Of a stretch of DNA of 64,000 nt, positions 1-9,352 are shown piece after piece. The notes under the pieces are model-generated. The model saw nothing but the letters and a program-made list of their open reading frames with translations. It was not told the origin of the DNA and searched no databases. The DNA is taken from positions 124,001 to 188,000 of the forward strand of contig NW_025955011.1 in NCBI RefSeq assembly GCF_022376445.1. The letters run 5' to 3'. Made by a program: the position numbers and the translations under genes. The stretch is from Fomitopsis serialis (taxonomy: Eukaryota; Basidiomycota; Agaricomycetes; Polyporales; Fomitopsidaceae). Each line of letters begins with the position of its first letter. The first letter of the stretch is position 1.

Positions 1-1003
1 GCCTTCCCTGTCATATCACGAGATGTAAATACCGGTGCCAACACGACTGTACACTAATGGGACATCCCGACTATCCATCATGCGACTCTGAGACAGGACG
101 GGGTGGCAAGAGCCCGCCGCAGCACTCGGCGCTTCTCCTGGCTGCAAGACCGCTAACTCGGCCGCCTTCACTCGGTCCACCGCCCGCCAGTAATCCACCT
201 CTGCCTGGATGTATAGATCCATGCCGGCCATCGATTCGCCGAGACCGTCCAACCAATTCAGGGCTTGGACTGGCACGTTTGGGGGCATGTTCTCCGGTGA
301 GATCACACCTGGCTCGGGTATTTTTGGGAGCACAGGGAGGTGGATGCGGTCGGTGTGAGCTCTCACTTCGTCCTAGTTTTTATTGTATAAGTCCCATGTA
401 ATGTGAATGTGCTGTGTAAAACCTACCCGGAGCTTCTCCACATGCAGCCGGCCATCAAGATGCTGGAGTTGCTGTTGGGCGGCCTTCAATTGCTCGGCGA
501 CCATCTCTTGGATTTTGGCCTGCTCGGTCGTGATGTCATCCAGCGCATCTTCGATTTGATCCCGGACTTGAGGCAGATCTTCCATCCAGGCACCGACCTG
601 CCCCTCTGTCGTGGCATGAATATCCGGAAAGGCCGGAGAGAATTGGTCAGTTACCTGGTTCACCAGAGTGCTCGGCGTGCAGCGAGGATGTCTCCGGCTG
701 CGGCGGTTGAGCGACATCCGCCGCTCGGAAGCCGAGGATCATGTCCACCAGGACCTCCTCCTGGGTCTTACCCTCCGGCAGCATGATCGTGCAGTACTTG
801 TCCATCACTTCCCCGAGACCCAGTTCCTCGGCCACATCGGGCTTCATCAGCCGCTCGAAGCCGAGCATCATGGCCGCCAGCGACTAGTGCATCAGTGGTT
901 ACTATGGTGCAGACACGTAAGTATGGATTGACCGCACCGTATAATGGATCATTGCTATGTATGGTAATTCTCCATTCTCCGTCGGGCGCAACTCCTGCCG
1001 GGC

Positions 1004-1205
1004 TGTGGCGTCCCTTAGTCCTCGTGCCCGGTATGCGCTGTATCCAGTCTCTATTCAGAGGAACTGTCTACACTTGCATACATGGGGCGATGAGGATGGT
1101 AAAGGACTGAGGTCTCGTAGGTGCACAGGCGCGCCATACGAGCCCTCAGGCAAACAATGACAAACATACAAGACGAGAAATACCGTAACGGGAATATCCG
1201 TTACA
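1004..1205 (-). repeat. 3' LTR of the element (minus-strand sense)
   Basis: This is the second 202-bp LTR copy, with no difference from 7855-8056 by eye. It lies next to the purine tract at 1206-1219 and is followed outside by the CGGGC target duplication at 999-1003. Confidence 0.9.
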
Positions 1206-1219
1206 CCCTCCCCCACTGG
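1206..1219 (-). other. Candidate polypurine tract
   Basis: Read on the minus strand this is AGTGGGGGAGGG, directly abutting the TG of the 3' LTR. That is the position and composition expected of the plus-strand primer of an LTR retroelement, and it fixes the element's orientation. Confidence 0.7.
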
Positions 1220-1437
1220 ACACGACCACGGGTCCCAGCGATAACCAGAGAAACAGATAGAAAAAAGGAAAAAGAAAGGAAACACACGCAACAACCCAAC
1301 GGTGGTAGCGAGTGGCAAAACAAAGATGATGTTGAACTGTAGACAACGACATGCTAGATCGTGTCAGTGAGCAGACACAACCATTCACCATTGTCATACA
1401 TAACTTGATGGAGTTATGCAACCAGGAACGTAGACTA

Positions 1438-2310
1438 CTACTCGGACTTGGAGTAGTAGTCTGCGTCTTCCGAGTTACCCTCATCTTCGGCAGATAGTGC
1501 AGAAGAACTCTGGATATCCTCCATCTCAGACTGCTCGTAGTAGTCAGAGACTACTACCGAGTTTGTCTCTTCAGACCCTGAACTTCGTGAGTACCACGAG
1601 CTATGGTGCTCGGACTCGGAGAAGTACTCCGACTCAATCTGGTCAGGGTACTCCTCACGAGTGGTGGTATGAGGCTCCTCATCAGAGGAGTTATACCAGT
1701 CAGAGTCATCCCGAGGTTGACTGCGAGGTGGTACAACAAGCCATCCCAGCTTGTTGTAGGCCCAATATCGCACCATCTCCATAGGTAATGGTGCAATGAG
1801 CAGAGGATCAAACTCGAGAGGAACCACTTCCAATTCCCTCTGGAAGTGGTCCCATGCTCGACGAGCAGCACGAGAATATGTCCCCGGTCGCGGGGACATC
1901 TCCTCGATGGCCTGTCCACAGCTGAGTGCAGATCTCTTGCAGTGAGCCCAAATGGCCCACTCGCCATCACTCGCCGCGGATTCGGCCTCGTCGAAATCGT
2001 GGTCGAGCTGGTCCGCGAGGAGGCTGAAACACAACTTGCACAACACCTCATCCGTGGGCCATTGACTCACGTCGACGATTACTGGACAATCCGGTGTGCA
2101 TGCTCGGTTCAAGACTGGTACTTCGCGGCACGAAGTACCGGCTTCCCGAGTGGCGTTGTGGCCACGATGGTCACTACTAGTACCCTCCACGTCGAGTCGA
2201 TCACTCGACACTCGCGGTACTAGTACGGGTAGTACCTGTCTCGATGTTTGACATGAGGCCTCTTCGCGCAACATACTGGTGGCAGTGTGAGATAGGCGGC
2301 GGCCACTCAA
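1438..2310 (-). CDS. LTR-element ORF 3, 290 aa, acidic Ser/Tyr-rich C-terminus
   Basis: This is the last ORF before the 3' LTR, in a different frame 20 bp from ORF 2. Residues about 80-180 look more globular than the other two ORFs (for example DEVLCKLCFSLLADQLDHDF and PMEMVRYWAYNKLGWLVVPP). The last 90 residues are acidic, with repeated DYY, SES and SSDEE clusters. The stop codon sits inside a perfect 12-bp palindrome (1432-1443 with 1451-1462). The family is not recognised. ORF 3 might continue ORF 2 through splicing or frameshifting. Confidence 0.6.
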   Translation of the reverse strand: MSGRRLSHTATSMLREEASCQTSRQVLPVLVPRVSSDRLDVEGTSSDHRGHNATREAGTSCREVPVLNRACTPDCPVIVDVSQWPTDEVLCKLCFSLLADQLDHDFDEAESAASDGEWAIWAHCKRSALSCGQAIEEMSPRPGTYSRAARRAWDHFQRELEVVPLEFDPLLIAPLPMEMVRYWAYNKLGWLVVPPRSQPRDDSDWYNSSDEEPHTTTREEYPDQIESEYFSESEHHSSWYSRSSGSEETNSVVVSDYYEQSEMEDIQSSSALSAEDEGNSEDADYYSKSE

Positions 2311-2330
2311 GGCCCCGCTCCCTTCCCCTC

Positions 2331-4568
2331 TCAGGAGAGTACCCCCCTCGTGGAGGAGGTAGCTCCTCCCTGTGCTCGCGCCAGCTCGGTCTCAGTACCA
2401 TTAGTAGCAGTCGAACGTCGCCGTTCGCCTGAGTCCAATGATTCCAGCCCTCGCGCTGGCTGTGCCTTCTTACGGGCGCGCGACGACGCCCTGGTCATCG
2501 CGTCATTCGATGCGGGCGCATCACCTGGTAAACTGGATGTGCCTGCCACACCATACGGCATGAGTATTTGCACCCGCGAGGACGAGGGTTCGTCCTCGCC
2601 AAGTGTCTCCACTACTGGAGTTATTGACGTCGACTTGTCAGTCGACGTCAATCCAGTCGACTGACCCGGGTCCGAGGAAGGAGACGGCACATTCGTCTTG
2701 GATGTGCTCGGCGGTGGGTCCCGGTCTTGTTCGTTGGATGTGCCAAGTACCTCGCGGTACTTGGTGTAGTGTTCGTCGCCGTAAGCCGCGACCAGTCCAC
2801 GTTGGTCTTCGAGGTGCTGCCAGTGGGCGCGACGTGCAGGTGGCATGTAGCGTCCCGACGGTCGCCATCCGGGCTCGGGTGCAGCCTGTCGCACATCTAC
2901 CTTTGTAGATGTTTCGGTCGACTGCTCGCGATCCACGGGATCTGGCCTGCCCATTTTTTCGTTAAGGCTCGTTTCAGTGTCGCCCAGCGGTGGCACTGTA
3001 ATGGGAGAAGGTGGGTGGGCGAGTACCTCGCAGTACTCGCCCTGGTCAGTCAGACGATCGTGTCCGCCTGCAGCATCCTCTGCATCGAAGGTAGTGCTCG
3101 ATGGCGGTGCCGCACCAGACGTGGATAGGTGGGACGCGTCAGTAATGCGTGTATGCACTCCGGACGCGCCGCCGTGCGTGGCCACAGATACGACTAGTAT
3201 GTCGTTCTGTGGTGTGAATGGACCACTGTCCATTGCGACGACCTTCAGGGTGGTCGCAATCGGCGCGAGCAGTGGTACGGAAGCGGGTGACGGCGGTCGC
3301 GATGCGAGTACTGAAGTGTACTCGCTCTTCGGGTCACTGGCGAGCTCAGAAATGCTGGCGTCGAGCGTAAGGCTCGACGTCATTGGTGGTATCGGGATGG
3401 AAGATGGTGACGGCGAGGTGAGTACCGTGAGGTACTCGTTGTTGAGCTCACCGCCGAGCTCCTCCGCGTATGCATCGCACGGTATGCCCGACGTCCGCAT
3501 AGGAGCTACCAGGACGTTGGGTGCGTCGATCGAGCTCGCCGGCTCGCCGGTCATACCGCCATGCCTGACCATGCCGGGTACGACCTGTAGGTCGTCCCCT
3601 GGGCTGACTGTACCACTGTCGTATGCGGTGACTGTCACGACAACCGCCTCGGTTGTCGTGGTCGTCACGGGCGGTGATAATGGGATAGGAGATGGTGGTA
3701 GGGGCAGGGGGGGTACGTCTCTCGCAGACGTACCTGTCGTCGAGCTATCCCACTCGACTCGCACACCTTCTGTGCTTGCCCTGCACCCTTCCCCCTCTCC
3801 TCCTTCTGCCTGACCCTCCTCATCTACCTCTCGCGCTTCCTCGCCCTCACTCATATCGCCCTCGTCCCCGCCCTGACCGTCATTCGGTCCTACGCGCGTC
3901 CCCCAGGGTTCGCGTGCGATCTCCGACTCGTGGTGCCCGTCGTAGTCGCCATGGGTGTCGGAAACCATGGAGAAGTCGATGGAACGTTGGGTGGGGTTCC
4001 CTAGGAGCGAGCCCTCGGCGAGAACTGTAAAGTTCTCGCCGGGTTGACGGTCGGGACACCGGTCTGGCGTATCGGGTTTCGTAAGCGCCGGCCGCTGCAC
4101 TACCGGCAGTGCGGCAGTCGGGTCGCGAGCTCGAGCTCGCGCGTTCTTCAGGAGTACGCGATCGTCGGGCTGCGCGCTCGTCGGGGCGCCGGGGTCGCGG
4201 AGAGAGTGGTTGCTGGAGAAGTCGAGGTCGAGATCGGGGCTTGCCAGCTCAACCGCACAGGGTTCGGCTGTCTTTAAGCCCGAGACGGAGACTTGCACGC
4301 CCTGGAGGATGTGCAGGTTCTCCTGGGAGGCGTCCGCGCGGAATTGATGACCATCGGAGGTGATAACGAGTCCGTCCGGAGGGCCTGCCAGTTGAACCGC
4401 AGGCGGTTCATCTGTGCAGGTGCGAACCACTTGTGCTCGCCAAGGGACGGTCCGAGCCTCTCGCAGCGAGGCCATACGCGGCGGTCGGCCTTCCAAAGAT
4501 CTTGTGGAGTCGAGCGCGTCGCCAAATGGGTCGCCGGGGTCGTCCCATGGCTTGGCCAACTGAACCAC
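2331..4568 (-). CDS. LTR-element ORF 2, 745 aa, same repeat style
   Basis: This long ORF lies 574 bp downstream of ORF 1. It is rich in Ser, Pro, Thr, Asp and Glu, with no recognised domain. Near the N-terminus a module of the form AVQLAGP / AVELASP / VVQLAKP occurs three times. Further on, hexapeptide variants such as EYLTVL, EYTSVL, EYCEVL and KYREVL recur, each coded by a palindrome (2743-2764, 3636-3660, 3712-3734, 4016-4041). ORF 1 carries the same kind of motif, so the two probably arose from one repeat stock. The upstream gap (4569-5142) holds an acidic plus-strand ORF at 4600-4751 and two more hairpins (4753-4781, 4823-4852), but no ORF in the element's sense. Confidence 0.65.
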   Translation of the reverse strand: MVQLAKPWDDPGDPFGDALDSTRSLEGRPPRMASLREARTVPWRAQVVRTCTDEPPAVQLAGPPDGLVITSDGHQFRADASQENLHILQGVQVSVSGLKTAEPCAVELASPDLDLDFSSNHSLRDPGAPTSAQPDDRVLLKNARARARDPTAALPVVQRPALTKPDTPDRCPDRQPGENFTVLAEGSLLGNPTQRSIDFSMVSDTHGDYDGHHESEIAREPWGTRVGPNDGQGGDEGDMSEGEEAREVDEEGQAEGGEGEGCRASTEGVRVEWDSSTTGTSARDVPPLPLPPSPIPLSPPVTTTTTEAVVVTVTAYDSGTVSPGDDLQVVPGMVRHGGMTGEPASSIDAPNVLVAPMRTSGIPCDAYAEELGGELNNEYLTVLTSPSPSSIPIPPMTSSLTLDASISELASDPKSEYTSVLASRPPSPASVPLLAPIATTLKVVAMDSGPFTPQNDILVVSVATHGGASGVHTRITDASHLSTSGAAPPSSTTFDAEDAAGGHDRLTDQGEYCEVLAHPPSPITVPPLGDTETSLNEKMGRPDPVDREQSTETSTKVDVRQAAPEPGWRPSGRYMPPARRAHWQHLEDQRGLVAAYGDEHYTKYREVLGTSNEQDRDPPPSTSKTNVPSPSSDPGQSTGLTSTDKSTSITPVVETLGEDEPSSSRVQILMPYGVAGTSSLPGDAPASNDAMTRASSRARKKAQPARGLESLDSGERRRSTATNGTETELARAQGGATSSTRGVLS

Positions 4569-5142
4569 AGAGGATTCAGCGACGCGTTTACGAAGACGGG
4601 AGACCCGCCAGGCGGATGGCGCGAAGAAGACCAGGACCAGGAAGCGAGAGAAGAAGACGCGGAAGACGAAGACGACGAAGACCCGAGCGGAGAGGAAGAC
4701 CAGGACCAGGACGGAGGAGAGGCGGAGAACGACGAGGGCGACGAAGACTAAACGGTACTAGCTGCACGGCGAAGTACCGTCCCCACACCCTACCCAACAC
4801 CACCATCGACACATCGTGCACTAGGGGGGCAATCCCGGCTTGCGCCCCTAGGAGAAAGACACCGGAGTGCCGAGATATGGACCGTATGCTTTCCCCTCAT
4901 TTCTCGCTTCTTCATTATTCTCTATCTTTATTACCATGCGCGTTACGTCCCGACCTCAGACCACACCATTAGACCCCGTCTCACAACCCGATTAGATTGC
5001 CTGCCCATTACTATACAAACATCACGTCTATAGACTACTATACCACCTCGAACGGGACGCAGGTCTGGGTGGCGCGTTTTAACGCCCACATTTGTACAGG
5101 CCGGCGTCCGCCGCGTCTTAGCACGTTGTTTGCTTGTTGCGG

Positions 5143-7710
5143 TTAATAAATGCTGAGTTCATCATCATCATCAACAGAGGATTCAGCTGCGTCGGAGCAG
5201 CCAGAGACCTGCACTTCCTCACGGAAGTGCGATCCATCTTGGGACGCCGATGTTAGCGCGATGCTACTGTCCGACAAGGAGTCAGTGAACACCGCGTCAC
5301 AGCCAGTCGAGGTTAAATGGAACACCTCGGACCTGCATCGCTGCTGGTCCGTTGTACCGCCTTGCGAGATGGAAGGTACGACCTCGCGGTCGTCCACTAG
5401 TACAGGTGCACCACTTTGCAGTGCGGACGGTACAACCATTGGGTCGTCTCGTAATTCGAACGTGCCATCTTCATGGTCACTCGTGATCATGGGAGCAGCG
5501 ATGAAGAGACGGTGGCCCGACGAGTCGCGGGCGATGCTCTCGGCGGGCTCCCTGTTCGTCGTCACACTCACTGGTGTGGACGCCCTGGCAGGCGCGGACC
5601 TGGCATGTGTCAAAGTGAGTACGTTCCTCCGGGACGTATCCTCACTTTTCGACCCTTCGTGCCGGTCAATAGCGTGCACATCGAGTAGTAGATTCGGTGT
5701 GTGCGCTATGAAGCGGTCGTTGTTACCGGAACAGAGCACGTCGAACGCGAAGTGCTGCGTCTCCATCGCGCAGCCTTGCGAACTGGAGGGTACGACCTCG
5801 CGGTCGTCCCCTAACGCAAGTGTGCGGCCTTGCGGATCGGAAGACACGACCAACAGGTCGTCCTGCAGCGCGGATCTGCCGTCCTCATGGCCAGCCGCGC
5901 GCTCGGTGACCTTCACGTTCTTCGCTGCACTTGCTGGTGCGGGCACGGCCAAGAGGATAGGTATCGAGGTGGATACGTCCGCCTGGGGCGTATCCGCTAC
6001 TCGATAGCCAGTCATGGACTGGTGGGGCACGTCGGGCGTGCAGTACTGCGCGTCCGTCGTATCGCCTTGCAGGGTGAAAGGTCCGGGTACGACCTCAGGG
6101 TCATAACGCAGCACCCGTGGGACATCCGGTACGACTTCGCAGTCGTACCTGAGGGCAGTAGTGCCATAGTCGTGGCCAGTAGTGCGCACGACGAGCCTTG
6201 AGTTCGTCGGTACGCCTACTGGCGCAGGTACAGAGGGTATGGAGGGTACGACCTGGAGGTCGTCCCGCAGCACAGACGTGCTGCCACACGGAACATCAGG
6301 TACGACTTCGCAGTCGTACCTGGGGACGTGGTTGCCCTCTTCGTGGCTAGCAGGATGCACGACGAGCTTCTCGTTTGTCGCTACGCCTGCTAGCGCGGGC
6401 ACGGGAAGCGGGGGCTGCGATGCAGGAACGTACAGTGAGTACGTACCTGTGGTAGTCGAGCCTTCGGGCTCGTGCTTCCTGCTCGCCCCGCACCCTTCCT
6501 CCCTCTGTCCCTTTGTTCCTTCCTTCTCCTCGCTATCGCTCCCCGTCTCCCTGTCCTCTTTCTGCTCTCCTCGCTCCGTGTCCTTCGTGGTCCGCTCGGT
6601 CCTGCTACTCGGCGCGGGACTTGAACGCGCATCGTTCAAGTCCTGGATCACGCGGCTGCGTTGCGTGTCGCCAGAGCCGCGGTAGGGGTCGAGGCGCGAG
6701 ACGAGAGGGGAGAGTCGAGGATCCGGGGAGGAAGGAGGTGGTGATCTGGTACCGTGAAGTACCAGGTCGTCGGTCGCCACTGACTGGACTGGCGGCAAGT
6801 CAGACAGCCATTCGCGAACGCGAGTTCGCACTCGCGTTGGGGCCCCGCGCGCGTCTGGTTCGCCAGACGGGCGCTCGAGGTGGCTGCCCAGAGAGTGGGA
6901 GTGGTCGAGGACGTGGAGTCGGTGGTGGCGGTCGAGCGCAGTGCGGTGGGCGCTAGCACTCAGGCCGCTCGCCACGGACCCGTGACGCTCGACGCCCGTA
7001 GGGTCGAGCGCGTCGCGCGTCGCGTCGAGCAAGCTGCTCGACAAGGCTCGCACGTCATTCGACAACGAATATATGCTTTTTGTGTCGCGGCTCATCTCTG
7101 AGCACGCGACGGGCGTATCTACACGCGTGGGCTCGTTCCCACTGCACACAGTACTACTGTAGTACTGTGTGCCTATGCCCTCCCGTGTGCTAATGCGAGT
7201 CAGCTCCTGGCGCTGCTCGTTCACTCCGGGCACGAGCTCGACTACGGCTACGTCGTCGAGCTCGGCGCGCTCACCACTCCTCCGAGTGGTGCCGAACTTC
7301 ATCGGTTGGCTGGTAGCAGGCGGAGAATCAGTCTCCGGGCGGCTCTGAGCGAGCTCGACGTTGGGCTCGAGCTGCTCAGCGCGCGGTGCCTGTTCGACCT
7401 CACGGTCGGACGGCGCCTGCTCTGTGAGTGCTCCGGCTGAGTCCTCGCGGTGAGAGGACTCAGTCCGGGTGGTCTTCGTGCGAGAAGACCGACTGCGGCT
7501 GCTGGCCTCGGACAGTGCGGCGTCGACCGTTGCCAGCAGGTCGGCCTCGAGTTGCTTGGATTCCTCGAGGGCTTTGTTGATCCGCTCTTGACTTGCGGCG
7601 AGCTTCGCTCGGACTTCCTCGCGCAACGCCTTCAGCTTGCTGCGGGTCCCACTGTGGGACCCGCGGCTGCTTCGCGAAGGTGCGGACGGGTTGGTGGTCG
7701 ACTCGGACAT
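5143..7710 (-). CDS. LTR-element ORF 1, 855 aa, palindrome-encoded repeats
   Basis: This is the first ORF after the 5' LTR and begins MSESTTNPS. Residues about 25-80 form a charged heptad-like coiled coil (KALREEVRAKLAASQERI), which would fit a capsid-like role, but no Gag family is recognised. The rest is low-complexity Ser/Thr/Pro/Asp sequence. A short motif recurs, for example DDREVVP, DCEVVPD and DDLQVVP. Each instance is encoded by a perfect DNA palindrome with a 4-7 nt loop, for example 6128-6149, 6299-6320, 7144-7172 and 7438-7462. The C-terminus ends in an acidic run. I do not know the function; the ORF is intact. It could be a divergent structural protein or a passenger ORF. Confidence 0.7.
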   Translation of the reverse strand: MSESTTNPSAPSRSSRGSHSGTRSKLKALREEVRAKLAASQERINKALEESKQLEADLLATVDAALSEASSRSRSSRTKTTRTESSHREDSAGALTEQAPSDREVEQAPRAEQLEPNVELAQSRPETDSPPATSQPMKFGTTRRSGERAELDDVAVVELVPGVNEQRQELTRISTREGIGTQYYSSTVCSGNEPTRVDTPVACSEMSRDTKSIYSLSNDVRALSSSLLDATRDALDPTGVERHGSVASGLSASAHRTALDRHHRLHVLDHSHSLGSHLERPSGEPDARGAPTRVRTRVREWLSDLPPVQSVATDDLVLHGTRSPPPSSPDPRLSPLVSRLDPYRGSGDTQRSRVIQDLNDARSSPAPSSRTERTTKDTERGEQKEDRETGSDSEEKEGTKGQREEGCGASRKHEPEGSTTTGTYSLYVPASQPPLPVPALAGVATNEKLVVHPASHEEGNHVPRYDCEVVPDVPCGSTSVLRDDLQVVPSIPSVPAPVGVPTNSRLVVRTTGHDYGTTALRYDCEVVPDVPRVLRYDPEVVPGPFTLQGDTTDAQYCTPDVPHQSMTGYRVADTPQADVSTSIPILLAVPAPASAAKNVKVTERAAGHEDGRSALQDDLLVVSSDPQGRTLALGDDREVVPSSSQGCAMETQHFAFDVLCSGNNDRFIAHTPNLLLDVHAIDRHEGSKSEDTSRRNVLTLTHARSAPARASTPVSVTTNREPAESIARDSSGHRLFIAAPMITSDHEDGTFELRDDPMVVPSALQSGAPVLVDDREVVPSISQGGTTDQQRCRSEVFHLTSTGCDAVFTDSLSDSSIALTSASQDGSHFREEVQVSGCSDAAESSVDDDDELSIY

Positions 7711-7854
7711 CTTGTCGAGTTGTCGAGTTGGCCAGAATATGATCAGAATAGCATAGAGTTGTTGACGTCGAGTAGGTAGATATCGAAGTCGAGTTTCAAG
7801 GTTGTTGCCTAGAATAGATTCCCAGAGTAGAAGCTTGTCTGGAGCGCAAAAAAG

Positions 7855-8056
7855 TGTGGCGTCCCTTAGTCCTCGTGCCCGGTATGCGCTGTATCCAGTC
7901 TCTATTCAGAGGAACTGTCTACACTTGCATACATGGGGCGATGAGGATGGTAAAGGACTGAGGTCTCGTAGGTGCACAGGCGCGCCATACGAGCCCTCAG
8001 GCAAACAATGACAAACATACAAGACGAGAAATACCGTAACGGGAATATCCGTTACA
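7855..8056 (-). repeat. 5' LTR of the element (minus-strand sense)
   Basis: This 202-bp repeat reads as identical to 1004-1205. Read on the minus strand it begins TGTAACGG and ends GCCACA, with a 7-bp inverted repeat (GTAACGG/CCGTTAC) at its start. It should hold the promoter of the element, but I see no clear TATA box. Confidence 0.9.
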
Positions 8057-8199
8057 CGGGCGAACTTGCCGAGAAGGTCCTTTGCGGTACTGTTGAGAAG
8101 AGGGCCGAGGGTGGAACGCATAGTGCAGCCGTGATTGAAAGGTAGCGGGGTGTTGTGGTGCTCGGTGCGCTTCGGCAATGAAGGTTAAGAGCAAATGAT

Positions 8200-8799
8200 A
8201 TGATCGTTATCTTCAACAAGCCACACACACCCATCACATGCCCGGTGTGGCTCGCACGTGCTGAGGCACCGCCAGCGGCTCCGCATAAGGTTAAGTGTCA
8301 CAGCACACGTGCCGAGTGTTTGCCGACACGGGGATCTTCCCAGGGTTGTGTGTCACTGTGGCGCATTAGTGGTGGACAGTGCCTCTTGCACATCATCCAC
8401 CACCAAAAGTACTGTTCACTCAGCATGGCCCTGGATATGGTAAGTCATCGGCCGGCCGAGACAACCTCCCTTGGCTGATACACAATAGCATCCCCGCTCT
8501 GGACCATATCCCTGGCTGAGGGGAGAGTTGATGGTGTTTGCATTTTCAACCGCGTGAGCAAATCCCACGGTTCATCCTATCCGTTTTTACTGACTAAATG
8601 TTGCAGCCACGCCGAGGTAGTGCCCTTCCGTCCAAATGCATACACTATCAGCCGGTATTTCTTCGGGCATGTGGTCATGTCAGTGACCCACGAGAACAGC
8701 CGAGAAAGTGTGGAGATGCCGGAGATGGACGGCCGGCTGGCATTCCTCATGATGCTCATTGATTGGGTGGAGATCCGGGACAATTTGATTGATACCTGA
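8200..8799 (+). CDS. Possible small gene with three exons, unknown
   Basis: Two introns with good GT-AG ends (8440-8488 and 8554-8606) join 8200-8439 (or a shorter start at 8425), 8489-8553 and 8607-8799 into one open frame ending TGA. The last exon reads like real protein (YFFGHVVMSVTHENSRESVE, then an acidic helical end). No family is recognised. It lies divergently next to the split gene at 16-8121, so 8122-8424 may be a shared promoter. It could be a fragment of a larger gene. Confidence 0.4.
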
Positions 8800-9069
8800 G
8801 TTGATGTTTTGTCATTTGCTCTCTTTTGTAATTCATTATGCTGTGCTGCCTACTTCTCACAACTGAAACTTATATATTGGGTAACTTTTCTAACACCCAG
8901 AGACTGAGCACAACTCTCAGGTTATGTCTGAGTTGATCAGCGCTGACAATCCCTCTAACTCAGTCAGTGCTGACAGTCCCTCTATACGAAATGAGGTGTT
9001 TTCATAGCCACCAAGACCATAATTGGGCACAGGGACCCACTTGTCTGTCCGCCCGGCGAAAGGATGCTC

Positions 9070-9352
9070 TCTCTCGGGCCGCACTTCGGTTGTTCGCTCG
9101 GCCCGAGACTTCGGTTGTTCGCTCGGCCCGAGACTTCGGTTGTTCGCTCGGCCCGAGACTTCGGCCGTTTGCTCGGCCCGAGGGTTCGGCCGTTTGCTCG
9201 GCCCGAGGGTTCGGCCGTATGCTCGGCCCGAGACTTCGGCCGTATGCTCGGCCCGAGGTTTCGGGAATTCGCTCGGCCCGAGGGTTCGGCGCTTCGCTCG
9301 GCCCGAGGGTTCGGTGGTCTTCTCGGCCCCAGAGTTCTGCGGTGTGCTCGGG
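9070..9352. repeat. 25-bp palindromic minisatellite, about 11 units
   Basis: The unit is roughly CGAGACTTCGGTTGTTCGCT plus CGGCC. Each copy carries the near-palindrome CTCGGCCCGAG. Because 25 is not a multiple of three, all three frames on both strands read through with a 25-residue protein periodicity (RSARDFG, GRANGR and similar). These frames are repeat artefacts, not genes. The flanks 8800-9069 and 9353-9731 are AT-richer and hold nothing I can name. Confidence 0.9.

Larger units (their letters stand above)
1004..8056 (-). mobile_element. Young LTR element without pol, carrying palindrome-rich ORFs
   Basis: Two direct repeats of 202 bp (1004-1205 and 7855-8056) read as identical, begin TG and end CA. 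They are flanked outside by the same 5 bp, CGGGC (999-1003 and 8057-8061), a target-site duplication. A purine tract abuts the LTR at 1206 on the minus strand, so the element is read on the minus strand with its 5' LTR at 7855-8056. No tRNA-like primer site is obvious inside that LTR, and no protease, reverse transcriptase, RNase H or integrase motif was found. The 6.65-kb interior holds three long minus-strand ORFs instead. It is best described as a large non-autonomous LTR element of unassigned family. Identical LTRs imply a very recent insertion. Confidence 0.9.
16..8121 (-). pseudogene. Unknown four-exon gene split by an LTR element
   Basis: I do not recognise the protein. Removing the LTR element at 1004-8056 and one CGGGC copy restores an open frame across the insertion point. 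The exons are then 8121-8057 joined to 998-938, 883-655, 605-427 and 372-16. Introns 937-884 (54 nt), 654-606 (49 nt) and 426-373 (54 nt) are GT-AG. Exon lengths sum to 891 nt, a multiple of three, giving about 296 aa. The start ATG at 8121-8119 follows a UTR-like stretch; a start at 8178 is also open. The protein is acidic and helical, with an MEDLPQVRDQIEDAL-type segment likely to form coiled coil in exon 3. The exons contain no other stop or frameshift, so the gene was probably functional until a recent insertion. As it stands, translation would run from residue 22 into the LTR. Confidence 0.72.

Noticed and set aside
4293..4751. Acidic plus-strand 152-aa ORF as a gene
   Set aside because: It is antisense to the ORF 2 start region and the ORF 1/ORF 2 gap of the LTR element. 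The Asp/Glu run arises from a simple GAAGAC-type repeat, with no start or splice support.
1004..8056. An autonomous Copia or Gypsy element
   Set aside because: The LTRs fit, but none of the long ORFs shows reverse transcriptase, integrase, protease or zinc-knuckle motifs.
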